A stretch of DNA of 64,000 nt. It comes from Bacillota bacterium (GTDB lineage Bacteria; Bacillota; Clostridia; Christensenellales; SZUA-584). The notes beneath the pieces are model-generated. The model saw only the letters and a program-made list of their open reading frames with translations. It ran no database searches and was not told where the DNA came from. The position numbers were made by a program, and so were the translations under genes. The stretch lies in assembly GCA_023436115.1 (NCBI GenBank), contig JAEZKQ010000030.1, positions 124,001 to 188,000 of the forward strand. Direction: 5' to 3'. Position 1 is the first letter of the stretch; each line of letters opens with the position of its first letter. Below are positions 16,774 to 23,751 of the stretch, piece after piece.

Positions 16774-17252
16774 TAATAGCCCAACTCCTTTAACAGCCGT
16801 GAAAGCACAGCGAGGCGTTCGCCGATAAGCTCATCATCGGCGCTCAGTACATCCCGAAACAGCTTTAAATCGTCATTGATCAAAGGATTATCCGTGCATA
16901 CCGAAACAGTCATAGCGTCTCCCTGTATGCCGATACGATCCAGTTGGGGATCCGCGGGATCGTAGAGCTTTTCGAACCTGTAAGCTTCTTTAAAATGCTG
17001 CTTGGCCCGGCATACCAATATAGCCAGATCGATCACGCGGTGCAAAGGCAGCTCTTCGGATTGCCGTGACCACTTCTCCCCCGTATAACGCCAGACTTTG
17101 GCGGATATCTCAACCTTGCCGCGGTCGTTCCATTGCGCAAGCCCTAAGGATAGCCCCTTGGTGTCGGAATCGTATGCTCTGCGGCCGTCAATGTTTTCGT
17201 AGTTCTCGGATACGATGACCGGCTTGTGTTTTAACGTTGTGGGTATTTTCAT
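16773..17252 (-). CDS. DUF6530-like protein, coupled to a GIY-YIG gene
   Basis: A 159-residue soluble protein starting MKIPTTLKHKPVIV. It resembles a small family of uncharacterised Firmicute proteins (DUF6530). Visible features are a strand-rich N-terminal half (GLSLGLAQWNDRGKVEISAK), a tryptophan-rich middle (VWRYTGEKWSRQ) and a helical C-terminus. No catalytic motif is evident. It is the first gene of a two-gene unit with the GIY-YIG protein. A TTGACG box lies about 70 bases upstream. Confidence 0.7.
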   Translation of the reverse strand: MKIPTTLKHKPVIVSENYENIDGRRAYDSDTKGLSLGLAQWNDRGKVEISAKVWRYTGEKWSRQSEELPLHRVIDLAILVCRAKQHFKEAYRFEKLYDPADPQLDRIGIQGDAMTVSVCTDNPLINDDLKLFRDVLSADDELIGERLAVLSRLLKELGY

Positions 17253-17344
17253 AACCTGATCTCCATTTACTAATTTACTAAATAACTAATTATAAAAAAT
17301 ATAACATGTTGTCCGTTTCGTCAAGTTTTTTTAATATTATGGTA

Positions 17345-17370
17345 TAAAAAAAGCATCTTTCGATGCTTTA
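17345..17370 (-). terminator. Terminator of the MFS gene transcript
   Basis: Minus strand AAAGCATC-GAAA-GATGCTTT followed by TTTTTAT: an eight-pair stem with a stable tetraloop and a T-run. It lies beyond repeat copy B, so the MFS transcript carries the repeat in its 3' untranslated region. Confidence 0.85.
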
Positions 17371-17561
17371 GCTTGGCGGAAAACTTGGTTTCTGCCAGTT
17401 TATCGGGTTTTGTACGTTTGCCTTGTTCCTCGCTACGCTCGCAACTGCGCAAAACCATATAGAGTGGGCGTCGTGGCCGTGGGGCCAATAAAGCGAAGCT
17501 TTTTGAAGGAAATCATAGCCGGGCTTGCCCACGAATTATGATAAGATCTTTTGACACTCTG
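17371..17561 (+). repeat. Dispersed intergenic repeat, copy B
   Basis: About 191 bp from GCTTGGCGG to TTGACACTCTG. It matches copies A and C through the GCTTGGCGGAAAAC end, TTTTGTACGTTTGCCTTG, ACTGCGCAAAACCATA and GGGCTTGCCCACGAATTAT. It is more diverged and has an extra segment of about 30 bases in the G/C hairpin. It begins right at the foot of the MFS terminator hairpin. Confidence 0.75.
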
Positions 17562-17647
17562 ATATCACGGTGTCATATGCTGCGGTCAGTTACGATAACC
17601 CTACTTTGTCATTTATGAGGCTTTCCGATGGTTTGAGTGTAAGGGCT

Positions 17648-18868
17648 TCATTCAGACTTCAGCGGTTCCCCGGCTTTGATAAGCGTCTTGCTGCCTGCTA
17701 TGATAACACTCACAACCAACATAAGGATACCGGTTATAACAAGAAGCCATTCGATGGCTACCGTGTCGGAAAGCGGCCCGAAAACAAGCATGCTGAGCGG
17801 CATCACAGCGCTGGCAATCATACCAAAAACGCCAAACACCCTTCCCATATATGATTCTTCCACCTTCTCCTGAAGCAAAACTGTTGAAGGTGTGTTCAGC
17901 AACGGCAAAGCAAGCCCGATCAGCGCCATAACAGCGAGATAGATCCAGAATTCAGGTATGACACCCAAAGCCACCGTCAGAATGCTTAAGCAAAAGCCCG
18001 ATAGTATGATGGTGTGCACTCTGTTCTTAAAGCCCCCCCATGCGGCCAATATGAGGCCACCAAATACCATACCGCCCGAAAACGCAATTTCGATTGCCGA
18101 TAGATGCCACACATCGCCATTAAAGCTGCGTGTTACCTGCAGAGGTGTCAAGAATGCCGCAGGGCCAACAAGAAAAGAAAACAATCCTGAATAGGTTAGA
18201 AATTTCAAAACAAACGGATGGCTCTTAATATAGGATAAACCGCTTTTAAAATCGGAGAAGTATCCAGTCGTCTGGTGATGAGAAGCTTTTTCATGCGTGG
18301 GTACATGCAGGAAGAAAAGCATAATCAATATGGCGATAGCCGCCGTAAACACATCGACGAAGAATATCGCATCTATTGTAGCAACGGCAAGAAGCGCACC
18401 GCTGGCCATAGGTGATACGAGCGTGATCACAGACTGTATCGTTCCGTTAACCGCATTGACACGCGTCAGCTTATCCTCGGGAACGATTTGAGGTATTAAT
18501 GCGTTGACGGCCGGAACCTGTATGCCCGTACCTAAAGACCGCACGGCCGATATCACAAAAAGCAGCCAAATGTCGTTAATACCCATCATAAACAATATGG
18601 CTAACAATAGCGTCACCGACGCGATAACTCCATCTGCAAGTACAATCAGTGTCTTGCGGTTGAACCTGTCTGCCCAAACGCCCGCAAAAGGCGATAAAAA
18701 GAAATTGGGCAGAAATCCGCAAATGATGGAAAGCATCATCATGACACCGGAATTTGTCGTCAGAGTGATATGCCACATAATGGCGTATTGAACCAAGGAC
18801 GAGCCAAACAATGATATTGTCTGCCCCGCAATAAAGCGCACGGCTTTTTTCTTCCAGTCAGTCTTCAT
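17648..18868 (-). CDS. MFS transporter, drug-efflux type
   Basis: A 406-residue major-facilitator protein with about twelve hydrophobic helices, of the enterobactin/macrolide exporter-like group. The inter-helix 2-3 motif GVWADRFNRKTLIVLADG (about 70-87) is typical of proton-driven drug antiporters. The start MKTDWKKK at 18868 is chosen because AAAAGG lies just upstream, and a longer reading would overlap the GNAT gene. The substrate is unknown. Its terminator lies about 275 bases downstream, past a dispersed repeat. Confidence 0.88.
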   Translation of the reverse strand: MKTDWKKKAVRFIAGQTISLFGSSLVQYAIMWHITLTTNSGVMMMLSIICGFLPNFFLSPFAGVWADRFNRKTLIVLADGVIASVTLLLAILFMMGINDIWLLFVISAVRSLGTGIQVPAVNALIPQIVPEDKLTRVNAVNGTIQSVITLVSPMASGALLAVATIDAIFFVDVFTAAIAILIMLFFLHVPTHEKASHHQTTGYFSDFKSGLSYIKSHPFVLKFLTYSGLFSFLVGPAAFLTPLQVTRSFNGDVWHLSAIEIAFSGGMVFGGLILAAWGGFKNRVHTIILSGFCLSILTVALGVIPEFWIYLAVMALIGLALPLLNTPSTVLLQEKVEESYMGRVFGVFGMIASAVMPLSMLVFGPLSDTVAIEWLLVITGILMLVVSVIIAGSKTLIKAGEPLKSE

Positions 18869-18945
18869 AGGCATCCTTTTTAATGTGTGTTTTAAAGTGA
18901 ATTCAATGTAACATTTGGGAGTAGCTGCGTCAATAAGCAAAATAG

Positions 18946-19818
18946 TTACTTCGGACAGCATTCCTCATTAATGACGAGTTCTCCGGGCGGGTTTCCGGTG
19001 CGCAGCGGCAGATTTTCCTTGCCTTTTAATATCGCGTCATAGACGATGGATGTTACAGTAAACCCGGCGGATTCAAGGCTTTTGCGTGACAGCGTATTGT
19101 AATACCAGCAACCGGCAACGGGGGTTAACCCAGAGCTCTTCGCCCACTCTTTAAGCCGCAGCAGCAGTGTTCGGGCGGCCCCTTTTTGTCGGTGCTCCTT
19201 GCCGACGATCATACCGATAGAAACAACGTCAGGACAGACGCGCAGCTTTTCCACAATGCCGCAGCCCAGCAGCGTTTTCTTTTGCTTCAGCATAAATATT
19301 GTTCCGCATGCAATGCGATGTTCCAGCGTCTCAAAGCCGCCGCTTGGCGGATCAAAAAAATCACCGGCCAGGTCGCGGATGTCCGATATGTCTTTGGGCA
19401 ATGCAGTTATAAAATCGGCGCAAAGAGTCTCCTCGCGCTCAATTAGACCTGTATCGCTGAAAATACATCCTACTTTTTGCGTGTCATAGTGCCATTCGGC
19501 TATCAGCGTGCAAATTTCGGCGTCCTGCGTCATTACTCGCACGCGTGTGATGTTAAAATCACTTACCGCCCGCTCCAGCAGCGACGGTGCATATCTGCGA
19601 TACTTGGGCTCTACATAAAAGAATGTCAGTGTGGCGTCTGCAACAGCGCAATAACCTATGCAGCGGTTTTCGCATATGAATCGGTAGACCTTTGATTCAA
19701 AAAGCTCATCCTCAAGCCATGACTCGATCGGAAAGGCAAGGCTTTGTATATGAGCGATAATGATATCATGCGCTGCATCAATATCAGACGGTTCAATGGT
19801 TATATGGTACTGTTTCAT
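18946..19818 (-). CDS. GNAT-family N-acetyltransferase
   Basis: A 290-residue protein with the acetyl-CoA pyrophosphate-binding motif near the C-terminus (GKEHRQKGAARTLLLRL, about 220-236) and the terminal LSRKSLESAGF typical of GNAT folds. The N-terminal half (about 1-130) looks like a second, degenerate acetyltransferase-like domain (YFVEPKYRRYAPSLLERAV). The acceptor substrate is unknown. It lies upstream of the MFS gene in the same direction with a 77-base gap and may be co-transcribed. Confidence 0.82.
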   Translation of the reverse strand: MKQYHITIEPSDIDAAHDIIIAHIQSLAFPIESWLEDELFESKVYRFICENRCIGYCAVADATLTFFYVEPKYRRYAPSLLERAVSDFNITRVRVMTQDAEICTLIAEWHYDTQKVGCIFSDTGLIEREETLCADFITALPKDISDIRDLAGDFFDPPSGGFETLEHRIACGTIFMLKQKKTLLGCGIVEKLRVCPDVVSIGMIVGKEHRQKGAARTLLLRLKEWAKSSGLTPVAGCWYYNTLSRKSLESAGFTVTSIVYDAILKGKENLPLRTGNPPGELVINEECCPK

Positions 19819-19874
19819 AGAATGGACTTTCCCCTTTCAATCTCATTACAATATGCTGGTATTGTCCAATGAAT

Positions 19875-19900
19875 AATAAAAGCCGAGATCGGCTTTTATT
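19875..19900. terminator. Perfect hairpin, possible terminator
   Basis: AATAAAAGCCGA-GA-TCGGCTTTTATT is perfectly self-complementary around a two-base loop and has T-rich flanks on both sides. It sits upstream of the GNAT gene start and just past the decayed sequence at 19990-20288, so it may be that gene's former terminator. Confidence 0.5.
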
Positions 19901-19989
19901 GACAGATTAGTTTTAAGCGCCATTACCGCTTTATGTGTATTTTGTTAACATGACCGCATTTTCGATGAAAAAAGCGATGTCATTAAGGC

Positions 19990-20288
19990 TTACGTGGCCC
20001 CTGTTTTAATAGTCGAGCTGCCGGTTTCCCTATTTAAAATGGCGAGATATATATCGGGGTATCGGTTTTTTGTGAAAAGGCCGTCATCTTCGCGGGAATT
20101 GACGACACGGCTTAGAGCTCATGCAAGTTAGTGATGTCAACTTTTTGCATCGCATAAAAGTATTCTTCAAAAATGGTCTAATGCATTTTGCACGAAGGAA
20201 AAAGGACTTTGCCTTGGAGCTGTGCTTTATAATCATTGAGCAATATGCTTTTTATATCAGGCCCATAGCCCATAATAGAAGATCTAAT
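19990..20288 (-). pseudogene. Decayed gene remnant
   Basis: This stretch holds protein-like minus-strand reading in pieces. From about 20288 a frame reads IMGYGPDIKSILLNDYKAQ, meets a TAG, then continues in the same frame as TIFEEYFYAMQKVDITNLHEL before a TAA. A shift into another frame then gives VVNSREDDGLFTK and PDIYLAILNRETGSS up to a stop at 19990. One nonsense codon plus one frameshift would explain it. I do not recognise the parent family. No RBS or start is visible. Confidence 0.4.
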
Positions 20289-20312
20289 CTAACAATACTT
20301 ATCTTTTATGTA

Positions 20313-20672
20313 CTAGCCTGCGAGTATTGCATTTTGCTGCTGCTTGCTTAGAGATTTTAAGACGAGTTCATAGGATTTATCCAGCATGTCCTTGACGACA
20401 TCGTCCGGCACTGTTCCGTTTAGATCAAGAGAATTCCAGTGCATTTTATTCATGTAATAGCCGGGCGTGATGTCAGGATAACGGTCTCTTAAAAACTCAC
20501 CGAAAACAGGCTCCAGCTTCACGGTGATGATGGAACGGCCTTTGTTGTCACTGCCCTGCATGACAAACATCTTGCCTCCGACCATATACCGTATTGCCTC
20601 CCATTCCATTTTATAATCTTTGACCGCGCCTTTCTTAGACAAGCAGTATGCATCTAGCCAAGGGTAATTCAT
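20313..20672 (-). CDS. MmcQ/YjbR-family protein
   Basis: A 119-residue protein of the MmcQ/YjbR family, a small CyaY-like fold with a proposed nucleic-acid-binding role. Family features are the N-terminal CLSKKGAVKDYKMEWEAIRYMVGGKMFVM region (about 10-38), VKLEPVFGEFLRDRYPDITPGYYMNK (about 52-77) and HWNSLDLNGTVPDD (about 78-91); each is quoted here in part as a landmark such as YMNKMHWNSLDL. No enzymatic role is established. It follows mscL in the same direction by 13 bases and is likely co-transcribed. Confidence 0.88.
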   Translation of the reverse strand: MNYPWLDAYCLSKKGAVKDYKMEWEAIRYMVGGKMFVMQGSDNKGRSIITVKLEPVFGEFLRDRYPDITPGYYMNKMHWNSLDLNGTVPDDVVKDMLDKSYELVLKSLSKQQQNAILAG

Positions 20673-20685
20673 TTAAACCTCCGGG

Positions 20686-21066
20686 TTACTTCTTTTTGAG
20701 TAAATCTCTTATTTCAGTGAGAAGAAGCTCTTCTTTTGTGGGCTCGTGCAGTACCGGCGCTTCCTCGGCCTTCTCTTTCTTCTTTCTGAATTTATTGATC
20801 AGTTTGATGATGATAAATATGCAAAGGGCAATGATGAAAAAGTCAACGATGGTTTGGATAAAGTTGCCGTATAAAACAGTAGATTTTCCGACAGTAAAAC
20901 TCAGTGTTTTAAAGTCAAGGCCACCCAGCAAAATACCGATTAAAGGCATGATCACATCGTTCACCAGCGACGATACGATTTTGCCAAAGGCGCCGCCGAC
21001 GATAACACCGACAGCCAAATCAATGACATTGCCTTTTGAAATAAACTCTTTGAACTCTTTAATCAT
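20686..21066 (-). CDS. mscL: Large-conductance mechanosensitive channel MscL
   Basis: A 126-residue homopentameric channel that vents solutes on hypo-osmotic shock. The N-terminal helix and first transmembrane segment contain the signature KGNVIDLAVGVIVGGAFGKI (about 12-31). A second membrane helix lies at about 72-92, followed by the charged cytoplasmic bundle (RKKKEKAEEAP...EIRDLLKKK). Length is normal. AAGGAG precedes the ATG. Confidence 0.96.
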   Translation of the reverse strand: MIKEFKEFISKGNVIDLAVGVIVGGAFGKIVSSLVNDVIMPLIGILLGGLDFKTLSFTVGKSTVLYGNFIQTIVDFFIIALCIFIIIKLINKFRKKKEKAEEAPVLHEPTKEELLLTEIRDLLKKK

Positions 21067-21160
21067 ATGGACTCCTTATAACAAAGAAGAATAACTTAAT
21101 ATTGTGGTTACCATTATATAGGCTTTACAGATAAATGCAATAAAATTCTGTAATGGAGCT

Positions 21161-22423
21161 CTAAGCCGTCAAAATATCGCTGGCGAAAAAGTTCTGATAC
21201 ATGAGAGCTTCCTGCTGCTGGCTCTCAAAACAAACAGTCCTTAATTCATTCTGATTCTCAACAAGCGTATCAACAACCTTGATACAGATAGACCCGTTTT
21301 GCACCATTTGATGAAGAACACCCGCAACCTGTTCCGCGCCTAAGCTTTCGCGATAAGGCCGGTCTTCCGTTAAAGATGTGAAAATATCGGCTACTGCCAT
21401 AATCCTTGCACCCAACGGTATCCTCTCGTTGCTAAGATGAAACGGATACCCTTTGCCATTGAGCTTTTCATGATGAAAAGATGCCCATTGGTTAATCGTT
21501 TCTAAACCGTTTACCGTTTTGAGTAAACGGTAAGTATGAAATGTATGTCCGCGTATAATGTTATATTCCTGATCGTTGAGTGAAGATGGCTTTTCGAGCA
21601 CTGTATTGGGGATAGATAACTTACCCAAGTCATGCAGATAACCGGCTATCAGCAGCATTTTACACTCATTGGGAGAAAAACCGCATAGTTCGCCAAGCTT
21701 ACGCGCAACCGCAGCCACCCCCGCCGAGTGAGTGGCGGTAAAATGGCTCCGAAAGTCGATAATAAAAGACACCATACGCGTGAGGTCTAGCAATTCATCG
21801 ATGTTCAACAGCTTTGTATCGAACATTTCTTTTGTATTGATATAGTCAAGCGGAGAGTCTTCAAGAAGCTCAAGCCAGACATGCTCCGTTTTCTTTAAGC
21901 TTATCAGAGCATCGACGGCATCGGGCATGAAACGAGAGCCGGATTCATTGGCAATTGCATCGATAACATCAAAAACCTGTTCAATAGGATTTTTATTTTT
22001 ATCGAACTTGGCGCACACGCGGTCTGCCATATAGAGAATATGGCTTGTCAGCGGTACATTTTTATTCAAAAATGTCTGTCCTTGGCCGTTGTTCCATTGG
22101 ACATGGTGATAGCGCACCGTTTCGACAACCGAAGACATCACGGGGGTTTGTTCGAGTAGCTTTGCACTGCGAAAAGCATGGCTGTTTATAGTGACAGGTT
22201 CCTGTTCAATGATTAACAGCCGTTCCTGTGTCGTCAAAACACCGATATCATGAACCATTCCGGCCATAACAAGCTGCCGGCAGACGTTTTTTTTGAGCCC
22301 CATCTTTTTTGCAATATGGTATGCTAAGTAAGCGACCTGCTGATGATGGTTCGATAACTCAGATGAAATCAAATCGACCGCGCTTGATATACATAACAGC
22401 ATTTCATAAAGATTAATATGCAA
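21161..22423 (-). CDS. HD-domain (HD-GYP-like) phosphohydrolase
   Basis: About 420 residues with two tandem HD-type domains. The first has HHQQVAYLAYHIAKK and AGMVHDIGVLT; the second has THSAGVAAVARKLG, AGYLHDLGKLSIP and, later, HHEKLNGKGYPFHL, the latter being the extended HD-GYP-type signature of c-di-GMP phosphodiesterases. No receiver or PAS domain, so the input signal is unclear. TTG at 22423 is preferred as start because GGGGGA lies eight bases upstream; an ATG 21 bases further in and an upstream GTG are alternatives. The second domain has D-L-G-K and GKGYP, so activity is plausible. Confidence 0.85.
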   Translation of the reverse strand: MHINLYEMLLCISSAVDLISSELSNHHQQVAYLAYHIAKKMGLKKNVCRQLVMAGMVHDIGVLTTQERLLIIEQEPVTINSHAFRSAKLLEQTPVMSSVVETVRYHHVQWNNGQGQTFLNKNVPLTSHILYMADRVCAKFDKNKNPIEQVFDVIDAIANESGSRFMPDAVDALISLKKTEHVWLELLEDSPLDYINTKEMFDTKLLNIDELLDLTRMVSFIIDFRSHFTATHSAGVAAVARKLGELCGFSPNECKMLLIAGYLHDLGKLSIPNTVLEKPSSLNDQEYNIIRGHTFHTYRLLKTVNGLETINQWASFHHEKLNGKGYPFHLSNERIPLGARIMAVADIFTSLTEDRPYRESLGAEQVAGVLHQMVQNGSICIKVVDTLVENQNELRTVCFESQQQEALMYQNFFASDILTA

Positions 22424-22570
22424 AATGTCATTCCCCCGGGTGAAATAATACAAAATAAGCACTATCGCCTATTCATTTTTACTTACCCCATTTTTAACGA
22501 TGGTAATCAAGTTTTTGTATAAGTGTTTGAAAAAGAATAATAAAAAAGAGCCAGACCGAACTGGAATACA

Positions 22571-22607
22571 TGATAAACGCCCCGTATATAGAACGAGGCG
22601 TATCATA
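22571..22607 (-). terminator. Hairpin after the hydrogenase-regulator gene
   Basis: Minus strand ATGATACGCCTCG and CGGGGCGTTTATCAT pair over a nine-base loop with one mismatch. It lies 22 bases past the stop of the 82-residue gene. Confidence 0.6.
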
Positions 22608-22628
22608 GCCATAGAATCAGAATTAATA

Positions 22629-22877
22629 TTAGTCAAGAATGACCATTTTTGCCTGGACACTGGGAACTTTGTTAAGAGCCTTTTCCAGATCATTCATTTC
22701 ATCCTTTTCTCCGGTAAGCTGTAGAACAAGTATTCCCTCATCAGAGCAAACGTCCTCTGTTTCGTGAAGCCCCAAACGGACTTTAATTGAACAGCCGAAT
22801 TTTGCGAGAACTTCCTGTACCTGCGGTGATCTATCTCTGCGGGAACCAATTTTAACGACCATAATATTACATGCCAT
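22629..22877 (-). CDS. Iron-only hydrogenase system regulator (TM1266-like)
   Basis: An 82-residue ferredoxin-fold/ACT-like protein resembling the TM1266 putative hydrogenase-system regulator, related to the NikR ligand domain. Features: start MACNIMVVKIGSRRDRSPQV, central FGCSIKVRLGLHE, and VLQLTGEKDEMNDLEKAL near the end. It has no DNA-binding segment of its own. Lying directly downstream of rex (89 bases) points to control of NADH- or hydrogen-related metabolism. No hydrogenase gene is in the window. Confidence 0.88.
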   Translation of the reverse strand: MACNIMVVKIGSRRDRSPQVQEVLAKFGCSIKVRLGLHETEDVCSDEGILVLQLTGEKDEMNDLEKALNKVPSVQAKMVILD

Positions 22878-22966
22878 ATGAAATTACACCTCTTCTTTTT
22901 TACTATATTTATACCTCATTTACTCAGGTATTAACGCAATTTGCGTCTATATTATAAATTATTTTC

Positions 22967-23623
22967 TCAAATTTCTGTCTCGCTCATCATTACCTTTTTT
23001 AGGTGCTTGGATAGTATCGCAAGAGAAACAGCCATGTTCTCGTTTTGAACGAGAATGTTTTCAGGAACATTCAGATGGACGGGTGCAAAATTCCATATCG
23101 CAAGTACCCCGCTTTTGACCAGGCTGTCGCAAACACTTTGCGCCGCAGCAGCCGGTACTGTGATAATGCCAATATGGATATTCATCCGCTGGCAGAGGTC
23201 TTCCATCTCGCTTACGTGTAAAACGGGTTTAGAATCAATGCTTGTTTCTGTTGGAGAAATATCAAAAGCAGCCATAATTTTTATGCCATATTCTTCAAAG
23301 CCTTTATAGGATAAAAGAGCTCTGCCGAGCTGTCCCGTTCCGACCAGCACCGCTTCATTTATATTACCATGGCCAAGGTAGACCGAGATGCTTGTGATTA
23401 GTTCTTCAATGACAAAACCTTTTTTGGGTGTACCGCCGATGTTACTGACGGCTGCCAGATCTTTGCGCACCTGAACTTCATTCAATCGCATGGCATTAGC
23501 TATCGTCGGTGCAGATATATGTGTCATATTATCTTTTTGCAGGCCTTTCAGATAATTAAGATATACGGGCAATCTGTGCAGTGTTTGTCTGGAAATAACG
23601 TTTACTTGTTTGCTTGTATTCAT
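22967..23623 (-). CDS. rex: Redox-sensing transcriptional repressor Rex
   Basis: A 218-residue NADH-responsive repressor of fermentation genes. The N-terminal winged helix (about 1-80) contains ISRQTLHRLPVYLNYLK and the recognition helix region NEVQVRKDLAAVS. The Rossmann domain has VLVGTGQLGRALL (about 92-104), and the domain-swapped C-terminal helix is present. Full length. It precedes the hydrogenase-regulator gene. No clear TTGTGA-type Rex operator is visible around its start. Confidence 0.95.
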   Translation of the reverse strand: MNTSKQVNVISRQTLHRLPVYLNYLKGLQKDNMTHISAPTIANAMRLNEVQVRKDLAAVSNIGGTPKKGFVIEELITSISVYLGHGNINEAVLVGTGQLGRALLSYKGFEEYGIKIMAAFDISPTETSIDSKPVLHVSEMEDLCQRMNIHIGIITVPAAAAQSVCDSLVKSGVLAIWNFAPVHLNVPENILVQNENMAVSLAILSKHLKKVMMSETEI

Positions 23624-23695
23624 AATCCGCCCTTTCGATAATATATTATTGATAATTATATACTCATATATAAAAAATGTAAAGTTTTATACATA

Positions 23696-23742
23696 TAAAA
23701 AGGCAGCTGATGAATATCATGGCCTACAGCTGCCTTTTTTAA
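23696..23742. terminator. Bidirectional terminator between rex and the chemoreceptor gene
   Basis: AAAAAGGCAGCTG and CAGCTGCCTTTTTT form a 12-13 pair stem with a 17-base loop. The A/T runs serve both strands, and it follows the chemoreceptor stop directly. Confidence 0.85.
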
Positions 23743-23751
23743 AGCGATGGT

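Noticed and set aside
20121..20351. A 76-residue plus-strand ORF
   Set aside because: No ribosome site. It overlaps the mmcQ-like gene end and the stretch reads better as a decayed minus-strand gene.
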